Positions 33,542-44,570 of a stretch of 64,000 nt of DNA are shown here, in pieces. The translations under genes and the position numbers were made by a program. Source of the DNA: Rhabdophis nuchalis (Eukaryota; Chordata; Lepidosauria; Squamata; Natricidae); contig CM077643.1 of assembly GCA_039707465.1 (NCBI GenBank), forward strand, positions 40,138,605-40,202,604. Reading direction: 5' to 3'. Position 1 is the stretch's first letter; every line of letters begins with the position of its first letter. The notes under the pieces were generated by a model. It made no database searches, was not told the origin of the DNA, and saw nothing but the letters and a program-made list of their open reading frames with translations.

Positions 33542-33717
33542 TCTCCCTGACTTATTTATTGATCAGCTCAAAAACCTAACACATATATAAAAAAATTACA
33601 CAACAGAGCTCATAGCTTTCTGTCTAGATGGTCTGTGGTGATGAGCCGAAAGGCAGAAAAGGAGAGCGGTATGCTTCCTCCCTTAATTGGGGATTAACAG
33701 GGTGTTGTGACAAACAT

Positions 33718-33766
33718 ATATATATATATATAATTGTGAAAACAATTCATATATATATATATGAAT
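33718..33766. repeat. (TA)n tracts in a small inverted repeat
   Basis: Two TA tracts flank AATTGTGAAAACAATT; the segment can fold on itself. Confidence 0.85.
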
Positions 33767-34076
33767 TGTAAACAACCCAGAGTCATTGACTGAGAAGGGC
33801 AGCTATAGAAATAGAGTAAATAAATGAACAAAAAAAACCCCAAACAAATAGTTTTTATCACTTTCTAAAGATGCAATATCACTCTAATTTCATTTTCAAT
33901 TCTGTTCAGTCTGTTTGACTATCTTTGGTTCTCTTTGTCCATTGCCAAACATTTTTTTTTAAATTGATCAGTCACTGGATTTTCTTTACTGTTTTTTAAA
34001 TCTTAACCTTTTCTTGCTACTTTTGATGGCCATTATCTCTAATTTTTTTGGGGGGGTAGAAATCATTGCCTTATAT

Positions 34077-34201
34077 CAGGGGTGTCAAACTCATGTCGTC
34101 ATGTGATGTACCACAATTTTTTTTTCCCTTTGCTAAATTGAATGTGGGCATGGTAACCATGTGACCCATCTGGCCCACGGGCTACAAGTTTGGCACCTCT
34201 G
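34077..34201 (+). mobile_element. hAT-type MITE, family A, short
   Basis: From CAGGGGTGTCAAACTCATG to AAGTTTGGCACCTCTG, 125 bp. Flanks CCTTATAT (34069-34076) and TCTTATAT (34202-34209) agree at 7 of 8. An internal deletion form of the family seen at 19257. Confidence 0.75.
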
Positions 34202-34209
34202 TCTTATAT

Positions 34210-35496
34210 GCATTGTCTTCACAACTATAACTACTTTTACATTATCATTCAATTATTCTTCTAAGAAATTTCCATTAGCATAATTTCACAGGGATCTGTA
34301 GCACTCTGTGACACAATGTCAGCCTCTGCTTTGCTACTCGCTTTCGGCTGCCATTGTAACAGGAAGGGTGTAGGGGGCTTGGTATTTGGGATGGGATTAA
34401 ATGGTGCAGGAGAGATATTGAACAAGGGAGTTATGTTGTCACCATCTACTGCGCATGCCGATGTCTGGTGCCTTGAGATGGTCAAAGCCAACCGTCTTGC
34501 ATACCAACCTGATGATGCTTCTGGAGATGCAATCCACATGACACCTGAGGGATTTGCAGATTGGACCATAGGGTGGGGACTGTTGGGGGGAGGGGGTTGG
34601 ACATATATTGATATGTATGATTTTGCGTGCTTTGGCTTCAGACCTTGCTTTACCTAGCTGCTATCTTTTCATAACTAGTAAAAGTACTCTTAATTCTTCA
34701 AAATGGAGTTGAGTGGTTTCTTTCTTGGTTAATGATGGAGGCTGGCCTGACACACAACATTTTTTACTCTGTTTCAAGTTGTTTTAGCAGTGTCTTGCTT
34801 AATCTTTTTTCTCTTTGTTTGTTTTGAGAGTAATCTACCTTCTAACATATTTTCATTAAAGACTCACCCATTCTCATTCTCCCATTCTTCTATATCTACT
34901 CTCCTGTCTTTTATGGTCCACATTTCTCCCAAGAGCTGTTCATGAACTATTAAAATAGTCTGTCCCAAATTGGAATCCCATTAGTCTTAGATTTGTCTTC
35001 ATCTTAATCTTTCATTCAATTCAATATAATTATGACCCATAATGATCTGAGAAAACAAAATGAGATACAGGAAAAGGGAATAAATTTGAAAATTGGTATA
35101 TATAGCAATCCATCTTATTTTCTGCTATGGATCTCCTGCTGGAATCTTGATGCTAAATTATATGTGGCTGGAAAAATCTTATCAGCAAGCAGGAAATCAA
35201 CACAGAAATATCTGATTGATCAGAGATTGCTAGTAAAAGAGAAGAAATAAGATGTTAGCACAATAGCCTATAAAACCACAGTGCAAATATATAAAGAAAA
35301 TCTGCTGTATCTTTATATGCCACAATGAGTCATAGGAAGTTTGCATTATCTGCCCTATAACAATACTGAATGGACGGCATTGAGGCAAGCATTAGCTACT
35401 GGTGATTTGAGTGAGTCAATGAATAAAAATAGGGGGTTATATGATTAATTGTTTTGGGGATCATACAAAAGCTTAAATTATACTGAACATGGTTTT
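34210..35496. other. Unrecognised stretch with one 113-codon frame
   Basis: A plus-strand frame at 34316-34657 has no motif I know; it is rich in Gly and Trp at its end. The segment from about 34353 (TGTAACAGGAAGG) to 34749 (GGCCTGACA) has TG...CA ends and could be a solo LTR, but no TSD is visible and I do not call it. The rest is AT-rich. Confidence 0.25.
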
Positions 35497-36240
35497 CTTC
35501 TTCTTTTTTAAACAATTTTTATTAGTAGCAAATAGTAGGAAAAATAGGGAAGGAAAAAATGAGGAAAAGAGAGGAAGGAAAGAAAGAAAGCCATTGACAT
35601 CCAACTCTGTTTGGTGCAGTAGAATAAGGCATTAACATCAAACATCAACTTTTTACATTGCATAACAGTTTAAACTAGCTTAGCCATTTCAACAAATCTC
35701 TTGAATCAGTAAACCCCAAAATCAGATTTTCATTTTTTTTTCATCTCAAGCACAAAGTCCAGAAGTGGTTTCCAGCTAGAAATAAAAATATTTTCATTTT
35801 TTTTCTTTGATCAAATTAGTCAATTTAGCCATCTCTGCTAATTCCATCAATTTTTGCAGCCATTCATCCATTGTGGGAATCAAAATGTCCTTCCATTTCT
35901 GCTCATAGTCTTGAAGGCAGAAACTTTGTTTTCAAGTAGTTGTTGGCTTTTTGCCTGAGACCAAATAAAATTACCTGAAGTAATCTGCTGAAGTCAACTG
36001 TTCAAAATAAACAGAACTTTTTTCTAAGCAGTAGTTCATTAAATAAAATAATCTATCTTATTCAAGTGTCTCCAAATGGGCCAAACACTTTTTTACACAT
36101 TTTATTCCCATCCATTCATTTATGTTTCCCTCTGGATTGCATTCGTTCAGATGCTGCACTATTCTGTATTGTATGATGAAATAAATCTTCTATACTAGCT
36201 AGGTTCTCTAATCTAGAGACAAACTTGCAAGCCAGCATCT
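35497..36240 (-). mobile_element. L1 LINE, 3' end fragment
   Basis: The plus strand starts with a T-rich tract and ATTTTTATTAGTAGCAAATA, then purine-rich sequence, later CATTCATCCATTGTGGGAAT and TCCTTCCATTTCTGCTCATA. These fit the reverse of an L1 3' region with an A-rich tail. No frame is left, and the right border is uncertain. Confidence 0.5.
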
Positions 36241-36683
36241 TGTAATGCTCATTTTATACAATTTGGCTGTACCATGACTGCTTCTACTTAGCAAGGAACT
36301 TTCTGCATAGTTTTTAACCTTGTCCCTTGCACTTCTATAGCCTCACAAATCACCTCCATTGACTTCCCTTGCAGAGCCAGCATCTATACATTTGCCCTCT
36401 TGGGCTTGAGGATTCATAGCCAGCTTTCCACCGCATCTAACTCCCTTCTTGTTAGAGCAATGAGCAGTGAATTCTTTGTTCCTCTGCTCTTATGGGAGGC
36501 ATTACGCTCAAAGGGAAACTTCTGAGCAATATACTGCCATCCTCATTAAAGCAACCAGGATAGGGAGTGACTTACATTGCTCATTGAAAGAAAAGGTGGT
36601 TTCAAAACAAGGCGATCTTAGTGGAGTTTGTGATTGAGGAATATATAAGGAACCTGGTTGAAATGCACCATTTGTTTAGAGAC

Positions 36684-36850
36684 CCTTTGAAGTTACAATG
36701 GCACAGAAAAAACATGTTTTACATTCTAATGACCATTGCAGCAGCCCTATGGTCATGGGATCAAAATTTGGTTGCTTGGCAATTGGTTTATATTTATGAA
36801 AGTTGAAGTCTCCTGGGGTCATGTGAGGTCAGGAAATGCCCATGTTGCAT
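36684..36850 (-). mobile_element. Family G repeat, fragment
   Basis: Contains GAAGTTACAATGGCACAGAA, ATGACCATTGCAGCAGCCC, TGGTTGCTTGGCAATTGGTT and TCCTGGGGTCATGTGA, in the same order as the left part of the repeat at 29622. The stretches 36245-36680 and 36855-37220 show nothing recognisable. Confidence 0.5.
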
Positions 36851-37250
36851 TTCCTTACAGGAATAGCTCAAGAACCGAAGGTTGGTAAGTGAATGTTTTC
36901 ATCACCTGTGGCTGGCCATGCCTCTTGGAATGCTATGAAATCAGAGTCAGAGTGGAACTCCACCAGGTTTTCATCTGTTACTCTGTCTTTCCAACCAATA
37001 ATAACCCATGTTAGTATTTGCTTAGAACCTTTGTGCTTAATAACAGTGGGTGGTGATTGGGAAAATATTGGGATTTGGGGGTTAAATAACATGATCCCTT
37101 CAATAGGAGTGATTGTCCCATTTTCTTCTAGGCTATAAATATGTTTTGTTAGATGAACTGCTAAATTCGTATATGTTACCATCAAGGTGTGAAATTAGGC
37201 TTTTTATAGAATGTCTATGGAGATTCTCAGTCATCCTGGTCATGGTTGTC

Positions 37251-37432
37251 CCAAAGGTGCTTTTTTTTTTTTCAAGAGGCAACTGGACTTTCTGTTTTTT
37301 CTTTGAAGATGTTTTGCTTTTCATCCAAGAAGTTTCTTCACTTCTGAGCTAAAGAAGCTTCTTGGATGAGAAGCGAAATGTCTTTAAAGAAAAACAAGAA
37401 AGAACAGTTGCCTCTTGAAAAAGCACCTTTGG
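37251..37432. repeat. Imperfect palindrome, family H
   Basis: Arms of about 80 bases: CCAAAGGTGC at the left returns as GCACCTTTGG at the right. Between them are CAAGAGGCAACTGGACTTTC and its reverse, and near the centre CTTGGATGAGAAGCGAAATG (37361-37380). The same palindrome is at 44571-44754, and half of it at 46144. The GATGAG...CGAAA part resembles a degenerate hammerhead with a minimal stem II; this is resemblance only. Confidence 0.65.
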
Positions 37433-37507
37433 ACATTTTATAGAATGCTTAGGGAATCTACATAAGGCCAAAAATAGAATGTCAAATGCTTAATATTTTA
37501 CGGTTTA

Positions 37508-37890
37508 TGCTTTATTGGATTTATATACCGCTCCTGTCTCCAGATGGACTCAGGGCGGTGCACAGGGAATTAAAAATACCATGATAGCAACAATACATAC
37601 AATACAATAATAAAATAAGATTAAATTAGAATAACCTGTGCTAAAAATTAAGCTAAAAATATTAAAATCTCAACCAATCCACTAAAAATCCCAGTTCTAA
37701 AATCTAAGCTAAAAAATAGGCAAAATCTAACTCTAAGCAAGGCTAGCTAGGTGGAACAAGTCCGTTTTTAATGAGCGGCTAAAAAGGCGAAGGTCCGTGA
37801 TGGTACGAAGTTCGGGGGGTTGGACCGGCCACAGAGAAGGCTCTTCCCCTGGGCGTCACCAGCCGGCATTGACCAGCTGACGGGTCCCAT
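37508..37890 (-). mobile_element. L2 LINE, 3' fragment
   Basis: Plus-strand blocks TTTATATACCGCTCCTGTCT, ACTCAGGGCGGTGCACAGGG and, further right, GAGAAGGCTCTTCCCCTGGG are the reversed L2 3' UTR and ORF2 C-terminus. The frame is broken. Confidence 0.75.
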
Positions 37891-38174
37891 TTCGGAACAT
37901 TCTGTGCAATTTTGCCCATTTCCGGAACATTCTGTGCAATACCAAAAGGAAAAGGAAAAAATACTCCTGCTAAAATGCCATTCCAGCCTTTCTTGCTGCA
38001 ACAAGTAGGTCAAGCCTGGTTTTTTTTTTCTCTTGGTTTTTTTTAGTTAGAAAATCCTGTATGTTATTTTGCTTTTCTTCTTTCATTTTCATGTGTGTCC
38101 AAAAAAACAAAACAAAAAATAGAGGGGGGGAGTAGAGTTAGGATTATCCCTATCCTTATCCCTGTCCCTAACTC

Positions 38175-38835
38175 TGGTGCTGGAGAAGTCTCCTGTGATC
38201 AAACCGGTCAGTCCTAGAGGCAGAGGTGGTATTCAGCCAGTTCTGACAGGTTCTAGAGAACCAGTAGTGGAAATTTTGAGTAGTTCAGGGAACTGGCAAA
38301 TAGGCTGGCCCCGCCCCCACTGCCCCCTAGCCTCCCAGTGGTCTTTTGTTGCCCTGAACAGGAGAACAGAGCTAGAAAACAGATTAGTGGGGTGAGGAGG
38401 GAAAGGGAATTTTGCAGTAACCTTCCCCCAGGAGTGGGGAGGGAATGGGGATTTTGTAGTATCCTTCCCTTGCCACACCCACAAAGCCACGCCCACAAAG
38501 CCACATCCACAGAACCGGTAGTAAATCACTGTTTAGAGGAAATGAACCCCAATTGCTCTTCAGAAGACCAGATCCTGAAGAGGAAACTCAAATACTTTGG
38601 CCACCTAATGAGAAGGAAGGACTCACTGGAGAACAGCCTAATGCTGGGAACGATTGAGGGCAAAAGAAGAAGGAGATGACAGAGAACGATGTGGCTTGAT
38701 GGAGTCACCGAAGCAGCAGGCGTGAGCTTAAATGGACTCCAGAGGAATTGTAGAGGAGAGGAAGGCCTGGAGGAATATTGTCCATGGGGTTGTGATGGGT
38801 GGAACATGATTTTGCGACTAACTACAACAAACCCT
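38175..38835 (+). pseudogene. BovB/RTE LINE, ORF C-terminus, split by a MITE
   Basis: The right part encodes KRKLKYFGHLMRRKDSLENS, LMLGTIEGKRRRR, a TGA at 38677-38679, then MWLDGVTEAAGVSLNGL and EEYCPWGCDG in the same frame. This order (YFGHLMRR, LMLG.IEG, R.RWLDGIT, a HG-type end) is that of the BovB LINE C-terminus. The left part GGTGCTGGAGAAGTCTCCTG (about 38177-38196) belongs to the same element, and the family C MITE at 38221-38531 lies between. BovB is known in squamates and ruminants and is a textbook case of horizontal transfer; it also supplies the 3' ends of Sauria-type SINEs. Only the last part of the element is present. Confidence 0.8.
38221..38531 (+). mobile_element. hAT-type MITE, family C, inside BovB
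   Basis: Starts CAGAGGTGGTATTCAGCCAG and ends GGTAGTAAATCACTG. Flanks CCTAGAGG (38213-38220) and TTTAGAGG (38532-38539) agree at 6 of 8. The interior contains AACCTTCCCCCAGGAGTGGG, the site where the gypsy element landed in the copy at 9539. Confidence 0.8.
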
Positions 38836-38839
38836 AGCC

Positions 38840-39235
38840 CTTTTCATGACTCTCTTTTCATACTTTGCCTAAATGCTTCTTGTCATTCTGAATAATGCCT
38901 AGGTATTATATACAATACCTAGGGAAAGTGTATAGCAGGTTAAAAGAACACAGACCTTTCATTACTTTGCCTAAAAATGTCACACACATTCTACAGATTT
39001 CCTTGCCATTCCATACAATGCCAGCTTTTCACCCATTGCCGGTAACATGTACAAGGCAGTTCAGTTAAGAGTCTGTTATCTTGAATAGCTTGGGGTATTA
39101 TATGAAGGCGATATAACTGTATTTAACTCAACATTGAGTTTAGCGTGTCTGTACTTTATGATTGTATTTTCATTCAGTTATTTTATCCTGGAAACAGACT
39201 TTGTACTTTTACTTTTAGTTTCATTTATTTTGTAT
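38840..39235. other. No recognised gene
   Basis: AT-rich noncoding stretch. Confidence 0.4.
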
Positions 39236-39850
39236 GGTCCTAAAATGCCACTGTATAGTGCTTTAGTAAGGCCACACTTGGAATACTGCATACAGTTTTG
39301 GTCGCCACGATGTAGAAAAGACGTGGAGACTCTGGAAAGAGTGCAGAGAAGAGCAACCAAGATGATTAGGGGACTGGAGACTAAAACATATGAAGAACGG
39401 CTGCAGGAATTGGGTATGTCTAGTTTAATGAAGAGAAGGACCAGGGGAGACATGATAGCAGTGTTCCGATATCTCAGAGGGTGCCACAAAGAAGAGGGAG
39501 CCAAACTATTCTCCAAGGCACCTGGGGGCAGGACAAGAAGCAATGGGTGGAAACTAATCAAGGAGAGAAGCAACTTAGAACTAAGGAGAAATTTCCTGAC
39601 AGTTAGAACAATTAACCTCTGGAACAGCTTGCCTCCAGAAGTTGTGAATGCCCCAACCCTGGAAGTCTTTAAGAAGATGTTAGATAGCCATTTGTCTGAA
39701 ATGGTATAAGGTTCCTGCCCACACAGGGGATTGGACTATTTATTTTTATTTTTTATTTTATTAAATTTATACCCCGCCCTTCTCCAAACGGACTCAGGGC
39801 GGCGAAGACCTACAAGACCCCTTCCAACTCTGCTATTGTATTGTAAAACA
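39236..39850 (+). mobile_element. CR1 LINE, 3' fragment, well preserved
   Basis: A 191-codon frame (39134-39709) holds the ORF2 C-terminus without stops from about 39236 on ([37 protein letters not shown]). It ends at TAA 39707-39709, followed by the 3' UTR, a small L2 piece (39736-39804) and the TATTG tail at 39833. The leading codons of the frame are flanking sequence. Confidence 0.88.
39736..39804 (-). mobile_element. L2 LINE 3' tip inside CR1
   Basis: TTTATTTTATTAAATTTATA, CCCCGCCCTTCTCC and GACTCAGGGCGGCG form the reversed L2 3' terminus, cutting the CR1 motif GGACTAGAAGACC into two halves. Confidence 0.75.
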
Positions 39851-40540
39851 GATTAATACACTGTCAGCTAGGTTAATAAGTTATGTCAACCTTTCCCAAG
39901 CTGATGTCCTCCAAGGGTGTATGAATAATAACTCTTGGGATTTTCAGGGATGGGTTTCAAAAATGGACTTGTGTATTAGAAATGTTCTTGTGTGCCTAAC
40001 TTTAAAAAGCAAATAAACGAATGTCTTCTTGGGCTCCTGGAAAAAGTTCTCCTTCCCTACACAGACACAGACAAAGAAGGATGTGGTTTGTTTTATTTTA
40101 CATCCAATGCCCTTTAGAGTTTGCAGGCAGAGCCAAGGTCAGGTTAATAAGTGCCCCCCCCCCCCATTATTAGGGCAAATGCCCTGAAGGGGAAGTGATC
40201 AAGCTGGATGCTGGAGCAGAGAAGAACACTTTGAAGACCAAAGAGCTGAACGCAGGCAGCGTAATGAAATACAATGAGGCAGAGCGGAGGGAGCCCGGCC
40301 AAGTGAGAAAAAGCATCAGAGGAATCAATCGATACCTTGAGAAACCAACAGCCATGCAAAGTGGAGAAGAGAGAGTGGGAAAGAGACAAAACGGCACTTG
40401 GAAATACAAAGCAGAAAACCTACGCAAAGGCGTAGGCTGTCAAACTGTGGCTGAAAAAAGAAAGAACCGCTGCTATCACAGGGCCCTGGAAATGAACTGG
40501 TCAGTCACCCGCATCTTAAAGGTATTTAGCCAATCAGCTA
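39851..40540. other. Unrecognised stretch with a 122-codon frame
   Basis: The plus frame at 40195-40563 is rich in Lys, Glu and Arg and resembles no family I know. It starts after a C-run at 40155-40166 and lacks splice or promoter context. I do not call it a gene. Confidence 0.3.
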
Positions 40541-40597
40541 AAATGTACATAGTCACAAGCTAAAAAAGCTAAAAAAAGCTTGTGACTGTACACATTT
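40541..40597. repeat. Short hairpin
   Basis: AAATGTACATAGTCACAAGC (from 40541) returns as GCTTGTGACTGTACACATTT (to 40597), 21-base arms with two mismatches and a loop of AAAAAGCTAAA type. Confidence 0.8.
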
Positions 40598-40599
40598 CA

Positions 40600-41840
40600 T
40601 TTTCCCCCCATTCTTTTTATTTAAACTTTAGCAAACAATATCAAGTCACTACATTAACCGAAATCCAAGAAATAGAAAATACACAAACAAAACAAAACTT
40701 ACTACAAGAAATAAGTACATGTACAAATTTACCAATATGTTTTCATGGCTGTATTGTACAATGTTTATAGAGAGGGGGGGAAGAGGGAGGGAGGGAGAGA
40801 GATATTTCTGCAGTACAAATCCATCTTCTTCTTCTTTCTGAAACTCTAAGATCAAGTTAATGTGAAATCATGATTTTTTTGCATAGCTGATTTTTGTTTT
40901 GGCTTGGAACTAGTGCCTTATTTTATTTATTTATTTATTTGAAAGTTGAATGGTCAGATTAGGAGTTACTCCCCCTCGCAAAACCAGGTCTAGCATCTTG
41001 GTCCTGCCACTATAGATGAGGACATACATGACTTAATTGCCAGCCCCTCCGTATTTCTTGGAGGCTCAGAAACTAAATTGCAGCCTGGAAACAATGGTCT
41101 AACTCTAGTTTCAAATCAACTATTCACCATCATCACGCTCATTGTTATCACCACTGCAATAGTTATAAGTGAAAGAATCAATTATAAAGTTCCTTTTTCA
41201 ACCCTATTGAAACTTTGAACAGTCACTAAATAGGGCAGTTGTTAATTGAGGACAACCTATATATGTGCCACACATATTTTAAAAAGCCAGTGTTTTAATT
41301 TCACTTTTTATGACTTCCATCTTGATTTTTGGAAGTACACACTATAAAATCCCTATTGCATATCCTTGATTCTCCTGCCCAAGTCTACCCTATGCTTCAC
41401 ACTAGCAACCCCAGCTCATTAATTCTCTATCCCTCCCTGCCCCAGCATGGAATGGCTTCTGTTCTGCCAATCTTCTTCACATGCCCTTCACCATATTTTG
41501 CTTTGCAAAGATTTCCTGTAGATGAAAACTCTTCTGGCAGTTCTGAGGCTGGAGCTTCTTGATTTCGAACGAGTGTATGTGTGAGTATGATACTATTTGC
41601 TGACAGATAAGCAATGTTGGGAACAGCATGAAAGTAGATTGATCATCCCAGGCACTTCATCTTTGGAGCTGATTTCTAACACTGGCTACTTTGTGAAGCC
41701 TTGAATGGGAGGAAGGATTAGTTCAAACTTGGGTAGTCTATTTTATTTCTGCTAAAAAAAAAAAGCATTGGTAGCAAAAGTAGTTGATTCAAGGAAGAAA
41801 TGATGCCGGTGTCTAATTCTTATGAATATATAATCTAAGG
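40600..41840. other. Noncoding; one family G fragment
   Basis: The part 40605-40860 is A/T-rich with a purine run and could be an L1 3' end, uncertain. At 41205-41262 the blocks GAAACTTTGAACAGTCACTA and GTTAATTGAGGACAACCTAT match the end of family G. The rest is not recognised. Confidence 0.35.
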
Positions 41841-41937
41841 CAGGTTTTTTCACACTTGGAAATTTAAGATATGTGGACTTCAACTCCCAGAATGGCCCAA
41901 TTAGTATACTTAAATTTTCCAAGTGTGAAAAACACTG
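41841..41937. mobile_element. Palindromic hAT-type MITE, aged
   Basis: CAGGTTTTTTCACACTTGG returns as CCAAGTGTGAAAAACACTG, with GGACTTCAACTCCCAGAAT inside. Flanks ATCTAAGG and ACCTAAAC agree at 5 of 8. Confidence 0.65.
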
Positions 41938-41945
41938 ACCTAAAC

Positions 41946-43770
41946 TCATAGAGTTTTGAGTTCATGTTAAAATTAGCACTATCTTGAATTGCTTATCCTC
42001 CTTCACCCAAATTCCTTTAATTTATGCACGAGAATTGAATTAAAGTAAGCCATCCTGAAAGGAAGGGATGTGTTAATCCTTCCTTCCCTCCCTCCCTCCC
42101 TTTTTCCTTCCTTCCTTCCATCTGGATAGCACATATATTCAAAAAAATAGCAGAACAAAAGCAGGAAATGCTCATAATGATAGCTAATATTTTTGAGTCT
42201 CGGGCTGTATGAATAATGTATAAATTATACTTTGTGATTTAATATTTGTTTCTTTGTTGTGCCAAAAATAACATCTTCTCCAGAGGACTGCTGCGAAGGG
42301 AAGTGGAGCTATTCCTCAAACATGTAGAAAAATCAGTTCTGTTAGTTTGTTCTTCCCCTGAACTGTGTCCAACTAAATCATTACATACAAAATTATTGTT
42401 TGATTAAGAATTGTCACCTAAACTTGTTTGTTTTGTCTTCCCTCACTATCTTACTTTCCTTCTATAGCATGACTTTTAGTTTATAAATATCTTGTTTTGT
42501 TTCTTTGCCTGGATAATGCAAAAACTATCGTGGAAATCTTTCTCGAAGACAAATGGAAGAATTGGTTTAGATAATAAACCAATCAATTCCATTTTCTGGT
42601 TAATTTTTAAAGATAATCTCAATGGCCACTGAATAATGGTAGAATCCATAATTTTACCACTGAGATTAAGTTGGGTAACTATTATCAGCATTGTTTGGGC
42701 CTTTCCCTTTGTTTTTTCTCCTCAGAAACAAAGCTTGACAAAAGTTATAAACCAAGGACTGCAAGGTGTTCATTTTGCAATTGTGTTGTCTTACACATTG
42801 ACAAGCTGTTTATCCTTCTCCAGAAATCCTGGCAGTCAGCCTTCTGCCTTTGCAGAGCACAGGCAGTACCATAGTGTTAGCCTGTTACTCACACCCATCC
42901 TGCTTTACTCTATCCCTCCAAGCTGGAATTGAAACAAACAACAGTTTGAGAAGGGTTACAGCAATTAAAGAGTATGTGTGGGGGAAACAACTTCAAACAA
43001 AGTTCTAGATGTTACGCCACCTCTGTCACCCGGAAAGCAATGATAAATAATAACATATTCAGAGCTGGAAGCAGATCCTGTTAGACAGGCAGGGATTGTT
43101 CCTCATCCTTTTCTTGCTAGTGTTTCAGGATAGCTTGAAAAGGAAATGCTGAAAAATTGGCACATGTTGACGTTTGCATTTTTTTCATAATGTAGATATT
43201 TCATTCTAATATGCAGAAACTAGATATAGGTTTCTTTGCTAAATACTGCTTTTTAAAGCACAACTAACCATAAGATCTGCATAATTTTTCATTTTTGTTT
43301 AGGGTTCTTTTTGTTGTGACTTTTCCAGGTTCTTGGATGTGTTAGCTCTTTGAGGTAGTCCAGGCAAGAAGGGCAACTAGTAGCTTCGGATTATCTTCAT
43401 GGTAAGATGCACTAAACACTGTAGAATCTTTCAAGAATGAAAGTATTTCTCCCCTCCACCCTTTTTAGACTCTGGAACACTAGGAAAGCTCCCTTCCTGA
43501 AATGCTTCCCATGTTTTCTCTCCACCTATGGATGGGGCTGCCTTTTATCAGACTTTTTCCTAGGCTGCAAGGCCATTCCCACATTCCATCAGAACATGTC
43601 ACCTGCCAGGTAGAAAATGAGATGGAGGGCATTTGTCCATAGAGTCACCAGATGTGACGGACTAACTTTCCCAAATCTTTGCTGATATAGAATTTGTATA
43701 GGGAATACATACCATAAGATTGAAGAAACTATCTGTTGCTGTACATATATTTTTGGCATCCATAGTGAAG
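41946..43770. other. No recognised gene
   Basis: About 1.8 kb of noncoding sequence with a short (TTCC)n run at 42079-42120. No long frame or known repeat. Confidence 0.4.
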
Positions 43771-43776
43771 AGATGA

Positions 43777-43833
43777 TAGGTAGATAGGTATATAGGTAGG
43801 TAGGTAGGCAGGCAGGCAGGCAGGCAGGAAGGC

Positions 43834-43870
<37 letters not shown>

Positions 43871-43873
43871 CTG

Positions 43874-43906
<33 letters not shown>

Positions 43907-43960
43907 GGATGGATGGATGGATGGATGGATGGATGGATGGATGGATGGATGGATGGATGA
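43777..43960. repeat. Compound tetranucleotide microsatellite
   Basis: Consecutive tracts of TAGG, CAGG, CAGA, TAGA (GATA) and TGGA (GGAT) units. Each block differs from the next by one base, so the array likely evolved by spread of point variants. GATA repeats are the core of the Bkm satellite first described in snakes. Confidence 0.95.
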
Positions 43961-44167
43961 TAGGAGAGGGGGAGAAGAGATGATAGATTCCTATCTCTAT
44001 AATACAATAAATGTATAGGACTCATAGAATGGGTCAGTTTGTGCAACTATCTAAATTAGGTTCAGATGGGATTGGATAGGTTTTTGGTTCACTACAGTAT
44101 ATTATATGCACTGTACAATATATAGCATTTACAGTATATTTTAAGAACTCAGCTATTCATTCTAGAT

Positions 44168-44465
44168 TTGGGGTGTCAAACTCAAGGCCCGGGGATTGGA
44201 TCTGGCCCGCAGGGTGCTTAGATCTGGCCCACGGGGCTGCCCTGGAAACACCAAAGGACCGGCCCCCATTTTTGCTGGCAAAGGGTTGCAGGAGGCCGTT
44301 CCAGCTGAAAATGGAGGTAGGGAGCCTGTTTTCATTGGCAGAGCACTCAGGCCACCACAGGCGCCCCAACATGAGTGATGTCATGCTGGCCACACCCACC
44401 CCAGCCCCTCAAGGTCAAACACAACCCTGATGCAGCCCTCAATCAAATCATGTTTGACACCCCTG
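44168..44465 (+). mobile_element. hAT-type MITE, family A
   Basis: Left end TTGGGGTGTCAAACTCAAGG (first two bases changed) and right end TGTTTGACACCCCTG. Flanks TTCTAGAT (44160-44167) and TTTTAGAT (44466-44473) agree at 7 of 8. Confidence 0.8.
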
Positions 44466-44570
44466 TTTTAGATGAACCCAAGACTCACTATAAGACTTAC
44501 AGACTGGGGGTTCTGGCACACTATTTCTAGCTTGCTTCTTCTTGTCTATTTGGATTCTCAGTCATGGTTG

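Larger units (their letters stand above)
30909..33717. repeat. Inverted-repeat cluster carrying hammerhead motifs
   Basis: Units bordered by GTGTTAGGTTTTTGAGCTGA and its reverse CTCAAAAACCTAACAC lie head to head: left unit near 30909-30981, then plus near 33251-33342, minus near 33371-33460, plus near 33490-33583. A second shared block (CTTTCTGTCTAGATGGTCT, then GAAAGGCAGAAAAGG) is at 31018-31080 and 33617-33680. A CR1 element (31086-33119) interrupts the second block, between CCCGTAATT and TTAATTGGGG; the intact block at 33690 reads CCCTTAATTGGGG. No protein is encoded. The hammerheads suggest a Penelope-like or other self-cleaving retroelement, which is inferred. Confidence 0.6.

Noticed and set aside
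34316..34657. 113-codon Gly/Trp-rich frame
   Set aside because: No family; may lie in an LTR-like segment without TSD.
40195..40563. 122-codon charged frame as a possible exon
   Set aside because: No motif, no splice sites supporting an exon and no related sequence known to me.
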